Shown in pieces: positions 6,921 through 13,265 of a DNA stretch of 13,265 bases; within the stretch, counting starts at the first letter, position 1, and each line of letters starts with the position of its first letter. This stretch comes from Flemingiibacterium sp045634345 (GTDB lineage Bacteria; Bacillota; Clostridia; Oscillospirales; CAG-272), in NCBI GenBank assembly GCA_045634345.1, contig JAZRAB010000207.1, forward strand, positions 1-13,265, given 5' to 3'. The notes beneath the pieces are model-generated. The model was not told the origin of the DNA, ran no database searches, and saw nothing but the letters and a program-made list of their open reading frames with translations. A program made the translations under genes and the position numbers.

Positions 6921-6955
6921 TGATGGAACAAAGTGTCGGATAATCTCGTCTTAAT
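6921..6955 (+). promoter_or_regulatory. ECF-type promoter ahead of the deacetylase lipoprotein (copy 2)
   Basis: TGATGGAACAAA at 6921-6932 and CGTCTTAAT at 6947-6955, with 16 bases between GGAACA and CGTC. The 12-base upstream part, the CGTCT and the distance between them are identical to the element at 1968-2001, while the spacer differs. That is the pattern expected of two promoters read by one sigma factor rather than of a copied segment. It lies just after the transketolase terminator and about 60 bases before the ATG at 7015. Confidence 0.7.
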
Positions 6956-7014
6956 ATCAGATTAAATTTTCACTCCTCTGTTAAAGGGAGATACGAGATC
7001 GAAAGGGATTCCTA

Positions 7015-8532
7015 ATGAAAAAGTCTAAGGTTATTTTATGCTTGTCTGTTTTAGCATTATCACTGCTTTGCTTTTCGTGCAATGAAGCCGAGGAAAATAT
7101 AAATCCCGGGGACACCGATGACAGTGAAATTTCGCAGGAATATTCGGATTACTTTAGAATTAATACGACGCTGTCAAAGTATGAAAAAGATATCGAAGCA
7201 CAGTGCGTTGTGGATGAGAAAACAGTTGTGCCGAAAATAGAACTTTGCTTTCTTGATGCGCATGGGCTTACTTTGCGGGGCAGCGCGCTCTGTGAAGAAG
7301 AAGCGGGCAGTTATATGATCGAACGAATAAAGTATGGTGAGCATGATATCGAGTGCTCGCATGAAATGTGGCTTACGGACCGATTGTTTGGCATTGAGAG
7401 CGCAGACGGCATTACGGTTGTTTGGAATCACACAATTGATGAATCGGTCCCGCTCCATTATTACATATTCGCAGAGGGCGCGGACGAATATAGCTATATC
7501 AGCAATAATATTTCAGCAGATGGGTATGAGCTGCGTATCTACGCAGAAAACGGCAAAATATCTTACACAAAGCAAAATTATGATTATGCAATCGTGAAAA
7601 TTCAGTCCATTGGATCACTGATAGATGCATTTGAAGGTGATTCGGAATTTTTTAGAGAGCGAGGCAAAGTTGTGTATGATGGTGGTGAAATATCATTTAT
7701 CACAGAGCTTGTTTGGACTGCTGATGATTGGTACCATTCTGATGAGTTCCCATTTCCCGGTCCGCGCGAGGATTACGGATGCTCAACTTTGGCGGATTTT
7801 GTGGATGCTTGCAGACAGGAACAGAATGGCCCGTCCATACCTGACTCACCTGAAACCACCGCAGTGGTGAACGATAAAACGCCTGCACTAAATTCAAAGC
7901 TTGTATATTTGACATTTGACGACGGTCCCGGAAAATATACGGAGCAGGTCCTCGAAATTCTCGATGAATACGGTGTTACAGCGACTTTTTTTATGGTAGG
8001 CGAATATATGGGATATCAGCCGGAACGTGTTAAGGCTGTGTACGAGGCAGGACATCTGATTGGATGTCACAGTACCAAGCATGCTTACAATGAAATATAT
8101 CAAAATAATGACACAATAAGTGCCGACATCAAAGAATGGGAGAAGATTATTTCATGGGCAATAGGTTATGTACCCGAAGAACGGGTATACAGATTTCCCG
8201 GAGGAAGTAATTGTTCTGCGATATCAAATCAAAAATTCCCTGAACTTCATGAGGCGGTAAATGAGTGCGGATATCGCGCATTTGACTGGACATTTTCCAA
8301 CAACGACCTGTATTATGCTGACAAAAGAGAAGATGAGTCGCTTCATGATTACATGAAACGCTCATTGATTCTTTCATACCGTATCGGCGGTCAGCCCAAG
8401 ATACTTCTCGTTCATGAGACCGTGGCAGAGACGGTGGAAATGCTTCCGTGGATAATCGAATACATGCGCGGCGAGGGATATGAGTTTGCGCCGATCAGCA
8501 TGCTTGATGGGGAATTTCTTTTTGCGCACTGA
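7015..8532 (+). CDS. Lipoprotein with C-terminal polysaccharide deacetylase (NodB) domain
   Basis: A 505-residue exported protein. The N-terminus has a KKSK start, a hydrophobic core at 6-20 and Cys22 before an acidic stretch; the preceding CFS is an unusual lipobox, so lipidation is likely but not certain. Residues about 40-265 form a domain I do not recognise. A Pro/Thr-rich linker (about 270-293) leads to a complete NodB domain (about 296-495): TFDDGP at 300-305 (Asp302 base, Asp303 metal), HSTKH at 352-356 (His352, His356 metal), RFPGGSN at 393-399, DWTFSNND at 424-431 and LVHET at 465-469 with the catalytic His467. Such enzymes remove N- or O-acetyl groups from peptidoglycan, chitin-like or surface polysaccharides. 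AAAGGGA at 7002-7008 supports the start. An ECF-type promoter precedes it, suggesting stress-controlled wall modification. Confidence 0.92.
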   Translation: MKKSKVILCLSVLALSLLCFSCNEAEENINPGDTDDSEISQEYSDYFRINTTLSKYEKDIEAQCVVDEKTVVPKIELCFLDAHGLTLRGSALCEEEAGSYMIERIKYGEHDIECSHEMWLTDRLFGIESADGITVVWNHTIDESVPLHYYIFAEGADEYSYISNNISADGYELRIYAENGKISYTKQNYDYAIVKIQSIGSLIDAFEGDSEFFRERGKVVYDGGEISFITELVWTADDWYHSDEFPFPGPREDYGCSTLADFVDACRQEQNGPSIPDSPETTAVVNDKTPALNSKLVYLTFDDGPGKYTEQVLEILDEYGVTATFFMVGEYMGYQPERVKAVYEAGHLIGCHSTKHAYNEIYQNNDTISADIKEWEKIISWAIGYVPEERVYRFPGGSNCSAISNQKFPELHEAVNECGYRAFDWTFSNNDLYYADKREDESLHDYMKRSLILSYRIGGQPKILLVHETVAETVEMLPWIIEYMRGEGYEFAPISMLDGEFLFAH

Positions 8533-8565
8533 TAGAAACATTTTGTAAATATAGCGCGCACATTC

Positions 8566-8594
8566 TTGCAATGAGATGGAAAGTGTGATACAAT
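8566..8594 (+). promoter_or_regulatory. Sigma-A promoter with extended -10 for the 568-residue membrane protein
   Basis: TTGCAA at 8566-8571, 17 bases, TACAAT at 8589-8594, with TG at 8586-8587 one base before the -10 (extended -10). The predicted start near 8601 leaves a very short leader of about 16 bases that includes the GAGGTG ribosome binding site at 8606-8611. Confidence 0.7.
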
Positions 8595-8616
8595 TATTAA
8601 AAAGCGAGGTGCGAAG

Positions 8617-10323
8617 ATGGAAGATAAAAAATTATCCGGAGATGGAGAACCGAAGTTTTCCGATATCGGAAAGTGGTTTGAAAACTTCTGGTATCACTAT
8701 AAATTTCATACTATCGTGGGTATAGTTGCGCTTATTACGCTCACTATTTGTATCACGCAGATAGCGACACGCGATGAGCACGACTATCAGATACTTTATG
8801 CCGGTCCGCAGGTAATAGCCCTTCAGGACAGAGCCTATATGGAGGACGCTGTCGAGGAAATCGTGGATGACTACAACGGCGACGGAAAAATCGTTATCTC
8901 ATTTGACGATATTGTCATGCTCTCACCGGAGGAACAACAAGCAGCGGCAGATGACGGAGCGGTGTTCAACGGTGAGTTCAACATGAACTCGATGACCGAA
9001 TATTATCAGCAGATAGTCGGTGGAGACGCGGTAATTTGTATTTTATCTCCGTATATGTACGGGATAGTGCGCGAGGGAGACGGATTCTTGCCGCTTTCCG
9101 AGGTGCTTGGAGTGATTCCTGAATCAGCATACGACGACTATGGTGTTTTGTTGCTCAAAACCGAGTTTGGTCAGTATTTTAACGGTATGAACGATTTGCC
9201 CGAAGATACAATATTATGCGTCCGCCGTCTTTCGACTATGGCGAAATTTAAGGGTGAGGAAAAGACGCGCAAGGCACATGAGGCAAGTCTTGAACTTTTT
9301 AGAAAAATGGTAAGTTTCACTGCCCCCGATGAAGACGGTACAACCTCGGATGTGGTTACTGTTGCAGACATAGTTGACCGTACAAAAACGGAAATGCTTG
9401 CAACAGACGATGCACTCGAAGGCTTTTTTGCCGACGATGACTATTATTACTTCTTTCCGAGTATTAAAAGCCAGTACATAACGGTAGTATACAGCGACGG
9501 TACGTCGGAAAATGTCATAGATGCCTTTGGCAGCGGACGTGTGAGGATTGCGGACCTTGAACGATTTGATATCGGTTATTACGCAGAACCGAAGCTAAAA
9601 ATAACGAATATCGTTTATCACTCGGAAGAAAACCACGGTGAGAAACTTGATGTTCTTGATTATTTTTGGGAGGATTTGGAGTATAACTACTGCTTTTCAA
9701 ATCCGATGAGCGATTATGTAATCGTTGAGTACAATGACGGCTCGACAGAGAACATAAAACAGGCGCTTACTGCCGGACGTGCAGGAGTATCCGACCTTGA
9801 CCGATTTGATATTCCATATTATGCCGAGCCGAAGGTTACAGATATAGAGTATGAAGCATCATTCATCCGTGCAGACAGTATGTCAGATGGCGGTTTGGGA
9901 ACGTTCATTAAATACAGTGAAAATCCGTCTTCGATTGCAATAAGCAGTACACAGCATATTCTGATTGCACATATACCCGATAAAGGGGAGCTTGACATGC
10001 TTCGCGCCGATATTTCGCAGTATTATCAGACAAATATTGCGTATGGCGAGCAAGTGTCATTTGACGAAAAAGTGTCTATGTACGATGATGCATTTTTTGA
10101 AGAAAAAGCACTTCTTATCCTTTCACTCAGCGAGGGAAGCGGCTCAATATGTCATGAGGTGGAGTTTGTCAGGGGAAGAAAATCCCCCCGTGTTTATGTT
10201 TGCATAAAACGTATCACGCCCGAGGTCGGTACATGCGACATGGCGGATTGGTTTGCAATTATTGAGGTGTCGAAATCCGACATTGATACCGCACTTGGCT
10301 TTAATGCGTGGTATTACAGATAA
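8617..10323 (+). CDS. Single-pass membrane protein with an internal duplication, function unknown
   Basis: A 568-residue protein. A short cytoplasmic N-terminus with the aromatic stretch WFENFWYHYKFHT (20-32) runs into one membrane helix (about 32-50), so about 515 residues should lie outside. I recognise the FWYHYK-HT-helix start as common in uncharacterised clostridial membrane proteins, but know no function. Residues about 271-334 and 351-413 are two copies of one unit with an exact 80-residue period; in the best 40 positions 22 are identical, including DGxxEN and RFDIxYYAEPK. The last 120 residues (about 445-568), with LILSLSEGSGS at 500-510 and a following IKRITPEVGTCDMADW stretch (531-546), resemble the beta-rich C-terminal domains of clostridial lipoproteins such as PrcB-like ones; that is tentative. 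It is transcribed from its own promoter and ends at a bidirectional terminator. Confidence 0.85.
   Translation: MEDKKLSGDGEPKFSDIGKWFENFWYHYKFHTIVGIVALITLTICITQIATRDEHDYQILYAGPQVIALQDRAYMEDAVEEIVDDYNGDGKIVISFDDIVMLSPEEQQAAADDGAVFNGEFNMNSMTEYYQQIVGGDAVICILSPYMYGIVREGDGFLPLSEVLGVIPESAYDDYGVLLLKTEFGQYFNGMNDLPEDTILCVRRLSTMAKFKGEEKTRKAHEASLELFRKMVSFTAPDEDGTTSDVVTVADIVDRTKTEMLATDDALEGFFADDDYYYFFPSIKSQYITVVYSDGTSENVIDAFGSGRVRIADLERFDIGYYAEPKLKITNIVYHSEENHGEKLDVLDYFWEDLEYNYCFSNPMSDYVIVEYNDGSTENIKQALTAGRAGVSDLDRFDIPYYAEPKVTDIEYEASFIRADSMSDGGLGTFIKYSENPSSIAISSTQHILIAHIPDKGELDMLRADISQYYQTNIAYGEQVSFDEKVSMYDDAFFEEKALLILSLSEGSGSICHEVEFVRGRKSPRVYVCIKRITPEVGTCDMADWFAIIEVSKSDIDTALGFNAWYYR
9427..9618 (+). repeat. 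Internal protein repeat, copy 1
   Basis: Encodes residues 271-334 of the 568-residue protein. Landmarks are VVYSDGTSENV and DLERFDIGYYAEPK. The DNA is diverged from copy 2, so this is an old duplication visible mainly at protein level. Confidence 0.85.
9667..9855 (+). repeat. Internal protein repeat, copy 2
   Basis: Encodes residues 351-413, offset by exactly 80 residues (240 bases) from copy 1. Landmarks are VEYNDGSTENI and DLDRFDIPYYAEPK. One residue is missing relative to copy 1 after the YYAEPK block. Confidence 0.85.
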
Positions 10324-10350
10324 GATGTATGTGTTTGAAATGTATAAATT

Positions 10351-10390
10351 AAAAGCAGCTGTCTCATTTTGAGTGAGACAGCTGCTTTTT
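10351..10390. terminator. Bidirectional terminator between convergent genes
   Basis: A perfect 16-base-pair inverted repeat (10351-10366 with 10374-10389) around a seven-base loop, bounded by AAAA on the left and TTTTT on the right. It can therefore terminate both the rightward membrane-protein gene and the leftward AraC-family gene, whose stop codons lie 27 and 4 bases away. Confidence 0.92.
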
Positions 10391-10393
10391 ATA

Positions 10394-11344
10394 TCAGGTA
10401 TAATAATCGAATTTGCCGAGAGCCTTCTTTGAGAATGCACTCGGGGTTTGACCGGTGTATTGGCGGAACGCTTGGATAAAATATGAGAGACTTTGAAATC
10501 CACATTCCTCTGCTGTGCGCTTTACACACTCGCCGCCCGCGAGCATTGCCTGCGCATACTTCATGCGGAGCGCGATAAGATACTGCTTTATGGTTGAGCC
10601 GGTGTATCGCTTGAAATCGCGGTTAAGCTTGTTTACGCTAACAAAAAACATCTGCGCAAGATCCGGGGTTGTGATCTCCTCTTTGTAGTGCATACCGATA
10701 TACTCGACAACATCCTTTATGTATGTACGTATCGGACTCAATGTTTTTGTGTTGTGAACGGTTGAATATTCTTTAAGCTCACAAATAATGAGCGCTGTCA
10801 AAAGCCGCTTTTTATCATCCGTTATACCGTCACGCATGAGCTCATCGAGATAGCGTTCCATTCGGTTGAGTATTTGCGGATCAAGCTGTATTACAAAGGA
10901 TCCTTCGTCGGCAAGCTTGCCGAGACTGCCCATGCCGCCGCCAATCATCGACAGTGCCGCCGCACCGCAGTAGAGAACCACTCGGTCATATAGGACGTCG
11001 CCCGGTACATTGTTGCGGTGAAGCACGTGCGAATTATGGAAGCAAACGCATTTACCGTAGCTTTCTATGCTTCCGCCGGTGTTGGAGAAAACGATTCTGC
11101 CTTCGCTGCGAACGAAGATGAACTCATAGTAGGTATGCGAATGGTATAAGGGCATGTAATGACCTCGTTGGGCGAGGCGGTAAGCGGTTATTTCACATCC
11201 TCCGCGAGAATTATTCATCCGCTCGCGTTCTGTACGCTCACTGCCGCAGCTTGTATCATCCACACGTTCATTTGTTTCGACGCAAAGACCTGTATTTGTG
11301 AATTTGATATCGAAATCGAAGGGCTCAAACGGTTGGTTTTTCAT
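10394..11344 (-). CDS. AraC/XylS-family transcriptional regulator
   Basis: A 316-residue regulator. After a variable N-terminus (1-48), residues about 50-130 have the cupin-like sensor pattern seen in many AraC proteins: a His-rich stretch YMPLYHSHTYYEFIFV at 63-78 and LHRNNVPGDVL at 108-118. The C-terminal DNA-binding domain (about 207-305) has both helix-turn-helix motifs: ITTPDLAQMFFVSVNKLNRD at 224-243 and a second around TAEECGFQSLSYFIQAFRQY at 277-296, ending in the family signature TGQTPSAF at 297-304. Cupin-type members usually sense a sugar or similar small molecule; the ligand cannot be inferred. GGAGG (complement of 11351-11355), six bases upstream of the ATG, fixes the start. It has its own promoter, and possible operator repeats near it suggest autoregulation. 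Confidence 0.95.
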   Translation of the reverse strand: MKNQPFEPFDFDIKFTNTGLCVETNERVDDTSCGSERTERERMNNSRGGCEITAYRLAQRGHYMPLYHSHTYYEFIFVRSEGRIVFSNTGGSIESYGKCVCFHNSHVLHRNNVPGDVLYDRVVLYCGAAALSMIGGGMGSLGKLADEGSFVIQLDPQILNRMERYLDELMRDGITDDKKRLLTALIICELKEYSTVHNTKTLSPIRTYIKDVVEYIGMHYKEEITTPDLAQMFFVSVNKLNRDFKRYTGSTIKQYLIALRMKYAQAMLAGGECVKRTAEECGFQSLSYFIQAFRQYTGQTPSAFSKKALGKFDYYT

Positions 11345-11365
11345 GAATATCCTCCGCGAAAGAAA

Positions 11366-11430
11366 GGTCGAATTTTTTATAAAAAGGTTGAAATTCTATA
11401 CTATAACACTATAATATCATATTTTCGACC
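11366..11430 (-). promoter_or_regulatory. Repeated GGTCGAA-like sites around the AraC-family promoter
   Basis: On the plus strand GGTCGAA at 11366-11372 recurs as GGTTGAA at 11386-11392, exactly 20 bases later (about two helical turns), and as an inverted copy TTCGACC at 11424-11430 within the promoter spacer. Direct half-sites about two turns apart are typical of AraC-family binding. This is a candidate autoregulatory operator. Confidence 0.45.
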
Positions 11431-11439
11431 GCTTGTAAA
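11411..11439 (-). promoter_or_regulatory. Sigma-A promoter for the AraC-family gene
   Basis: Read leftward: TTTACA (complement of 11434-11439), a 17-base spacer, TATTAT (complement of 11411-11416) with TG one base before it (extended -10). The predicted leader is about 60 bases. Confidence 0.7.
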
Positions 11440-11461
11440 GAGATTTTTCTAAAGATTATAT

Positions 11462-11486
11462 AAAAAATGCGGTGCAGTGCACCGCA
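11462..11486 (-). terminator. Rho-independent terminator after the DHHW gene
   Basis: Read leftward, an 8-base-pair stem (11479-11486 with 11468-11475) with a three-base loop is followed by six Ts (the As at 11462-11467). It lies about 20 bases beyond the stop codon at 11505 and ends the MBOAT-DHHW transcript before the AraC-family promoter. Confidence 0.85.
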
Positions 11487-11504
11487 ATTAAATTATAGAA
11501 TAAA

Positions 11505-12623
11505 TCACATACCAAACTTGACCATATTTCTGTCTTCGGTAAAGTTTTCAGCGTTATAGAGCACCACAATATCATCAACTCTCTCGCCTTTAGCTTCAAG
11601 CTGAGCGAGATATGTGACAACTCCCATATTAAAAGCACGAAGATCTATAAGAATTATGCGTTCATAGTGTGCGGTAAGCATTGGTACCATACAGTGAGAA
11701 TATGAGTCCTTAACAAGCATGAGCGTTTTCCCGTTTTTGACGCTTGTTGTAATGTCGACAAGCGGCTGATTTCCGTCAAGAAATGCCGAGTACTTGTCAC
11801 GCTTTGCAAGATAGCTTTCCTCGTAAAGCGTATCGGTAATCTTCATACCCATATTATAATTCACGCTTACCGTAACGTCCGGTTCAAGAGAGAACAGCTC
11901 ATCAGGCTCACTTTCCATATTGACCTTTGCGGCGAGTGTGCCGATGAATTTATCCGAGAGTATACGCTTGTTAAAGTCATCGTAAGCGTGCGCCTCAATA
12001 CCGAGCGATTCACAAAGCTCGGTATATGCATAATATGCACCGAGAGTAGTCCAGTGATGATCAGCACGGTAGTATAAATACTCGTCTTTATGTTCACCAA
12101 GTACATCGCGGCAGTCGACGAAATTTCCGAGTGCTGCCACGCGGTCAAGAAGCGCGGACTGATCCCAAACGGGAGCAAAAGCCGGAAGCTTATCGGAAAG
12201 AATAAGTGATGCAGTGGGGGCTATAAGCACCTTGGTATTATAGTCCTTGGTCTTATTTAAAAAGTCTTCGAGGAACGCGAGATTAGATTCAAGGCGGTCT
12301 TCTTCGACCTCGTGTTTTTCGATAAGATATCCGTCCTTGCCGAAATAAACACCGCCGGAATCCTTTTTACCGAGAAGACGTTCGGCATAAGTTTTGAGAG
12401 TTATCCAACTGTCACGTGCCACAAATTGATCGGTAATAAATTCCTCATAATCGAGAGTATACGAGCCGTCAAAAAGCGCATCGAATGTAAATTTTGGCGC
12501 CTGTGCAAGATTTCTGTTTTCGGTTTCGGAATAGTCTCTGACCGGATTTATCATGCTTGCGACCGTAAGTGCCAGGATGAGTATACAGAAGGTCACAGTT
12601 GTAATTATATTGTTTCTTTTCAT
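11505..12623 (-). CDS. DHHW-family (SGNH/AlgX-like) protein, surface polysaccharide acetylation
   Basis: A 372-residue exported protein with one N-terminal membrane anchor at about residues 6-26. The defining DHHW motif, ADHHWTTLGAYYAY, is at 187-200 (Asp188, His189, His190, Trp191), and a serine block LMLVKDSYSH at 301-310 supplies the likely nucleophile or SGNH-type serine, Ser307 or Ser309. The region near 28-44, with SETENRNLAQAP, is also typical of the family. These proteins accompany MBOAT acyltransferases and are thought to complete transfer of acetyl groups to an exported polysaccharide, as AlgJ/AlgX do for alginate. AGGAGGT is six bases upstream of the ATG, and the MBOAT stop lies only 15 bases before the start, so the two form one transcriptional unit. 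The acceptor polysaccharide is unknown. Confidence 0.9.
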   Translation of the reverse strand: MKRNNIITTVTFCILILALTVASMINPVRDYSETENRNLAQAPKFTFDALFDGSYTLDYEEFITDQFVARDSWITLKTYAERLLGKKDSGGVYFGKDGYLIEKHEVEEDRLESNLAFLEDFLNKTKDYNTKVLIAPTASLILSDKLPAFAPVWDQSALLDRVAALGNFVDCRDVLGEHKDEYLYYRADHHWTTLGAYYAYTELCESLGIEAHAYDDFNKRILSDKFIGTLAAKVNMESEPDELFSLEPDVTVSVNYNMGMKITDTLYEESYLAKRDKYSAFLDGNQPLVDITTSVKNGKTLMLVKDSYSHCMVPMLTAHYERIILIDLRAFNMGVVTYLAQLEAKGERVDDIVVLYNAENFTEDRNMVKFGM

Positions 12624-12638
12624 TTTATGACCTCCTCA

Positions 12639-13265
12639 TTAGAATCTGAAGTATAAGAACGGATTGTACGATGCATCAACAAGGTAAGCGGTGGAGATAA
12701 TCAGAATTGCCGCAAATACAATATTTTTGACCACTGCCGCAGTAGGACGTTCTCCCAATTTTACAAGTGCCTTTTCTGCGAGCGTTTTCGGTGCGGGGGT
12801 GGATGCAAATGCGAGTATAACGAATAGAACTGCGTTGGTAAGCAGGAGATAAAGAGAATTATTATCAGCAAACGAACCGCCTGCACCAAACATTGCACCG
12901 AGATACTGTCCGAGCTTCGACATATCCTCAATTGCAAATATCGCCCAGCTTACCACAACGAGGAAAAGCGTGTAAATGTGTGATACAAAAACCGGCAGCT
13001 TTTTGAGAATATTCAGTAAGAAGAATTTTTCGATAAGAAGCAACGCTCCGAAGTAAACTCCCCATAAGATGAAGTTCCAGTTGGCGCCATGCCAGAGGCC
13101 GGTCAAGAACCAAACAATACAAATGTTGCGGACGTGTTTTGCCGATCCTTTGCGGTTGCCGCCGAGTGGGATGTACACATAATCGCGGAACCATGAGCCG
13201 AGCGAAATATGCCAACGTCTCCAGAACTCGGTGATGCTTTTTGACATATAGGGATAGTTGAAGTT
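12639..13265 (-). CDS. MBOAT-family O-acyltransferase, C-terminal part (5' end beyond right edge)
   Basis: The visible 208 residues are the C-terminal part of a membrane-bound O-acyltransferase of the DltB/AlgI type; full proteins run to about 450-500 residues, so the start lies outside the window. The reading frame stays open to the last base, beginning NFNYPYMSK, so the ATG at 13247 is internal. Visible features: SITEFWRRWHISLGSWFRDY and YVYIPLGGNRKG, the conserved catalytic histidine in LTGLWHGANWNFILWG, several membrane helices, and the family-typical ending NPFLYFRF. Such proteins pass an acyl group from a cytoplasmic donor across the membrane for O-acetylation of wall or exopolysaccharide (AlgI) or D-alanylation (DltB). 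The DHHW gene directly downstream favours the O-acetylation role. Confidence 0.95.
   Translation of the reverse strand, partial: NFNYPYMSKSITEFWRRWHISLGSWFRDYVYIPLGGNRKGSAKHVRNICIVWFLTGLWHGANWNFILWGVYFGALLLIEKFFLLNILKKLPVFVSHIYTLFLVVVSWAIFAIEDMSKLGQYLGAMFGAGGSFADNNSLYLLLTNAVLFVILAFASTPAPKTLAEKALVKLGERPTAAVVKNIVFAAILIISTAYLVDASYNPFLYFRF

Noticed and set aside
6859..7014. A riboswitch or leader peptide between transketolase and deacetylase
   Set aside because: Apart from the terminator and the ECF-type promoter I see no conserved structured motif or short coding frame with a ribosome binding site.
11468..11486. The GC-rich palindrome as an operator for the AraC-family regulator
   Set aside because: It is directly followed, on the strand of the DHHW transcript, by six Ts just past the stop codon, which a terminator explains better.

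Overview
The window looks like a chromosomal segment from a low-to-moderate GC Gram-positive anaerobe, most likely an uncultured member of the Clostridia (Oscillospirales-like gut lineage). The reasons are strong AGGAGG-type ribosome binding sites, lipoprotein signal peptides, an ECF sigma/zinc-finger anti-sigma pair, transketolase encoded as two half-genes, and a LysM protein of the kind found in spore formers. The species cannot be named from the sequence alone. Genes are densely packed, no gene-free stretch exceeds 300 bases, and I see no tRNA, rRNA, CRISPR array, insertion sequence or phage gene.

Layout. At the left edge the first 49 codons of a LysM-domain protein run leftward from position 148, behind a promoter that resembles the sporulation sigma-E type. 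A rightward block then begins: dusB (tRNA dihydrouridine synthase), an ECF sigma factor, a membrane anti-sigma factor with an HxxxCxxC zinc motif, a membrane-anchored metallophosphoesterase and an unrecognised lipoprotein. Next, a consensus vegetative promoter drives the two transketolase halves, closed by a clear terminator. Two further rightward genes follow: a lipoprotein with a C-terminal polysaccharide deacetylase (NodB) domain, and a 568-residue single-pass membrane protein with an internal 80-residue-period duplication. A bidirectional terminator separates these from three leftward genes: an AraC-family regulator, a DHHW/SGNH-type protein, and an MBOAT acyltransferase that runs off the right edge.

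How the genes may work together. The most informative signal is a pair of near-identical promoter-like elements (TGATGGAACAAA, 14 bases, CGTCT) with exactly the same spacing. One lies between the sigma and anti-sigma genes, the other directly upstream of the deacetylase lipoprotein. This looks like the recognition sequence of an ECF sigma factor, most simply the one encoded here. It would link the anti-sigma/phosphoesterase/lipoprotein block and the deacetylase in one small envelope-stress regulon. Because the first copy lies downstream of the sigma gene, the sigma factor would activate its own inhibitor but not itself. The MBOAT/DHHW pair at the right edge is the standard kit for O-acetylating a surface polysaccharide, so much of the window concerns the cell envelope. 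DusB and transketolase are housekeeping genes.
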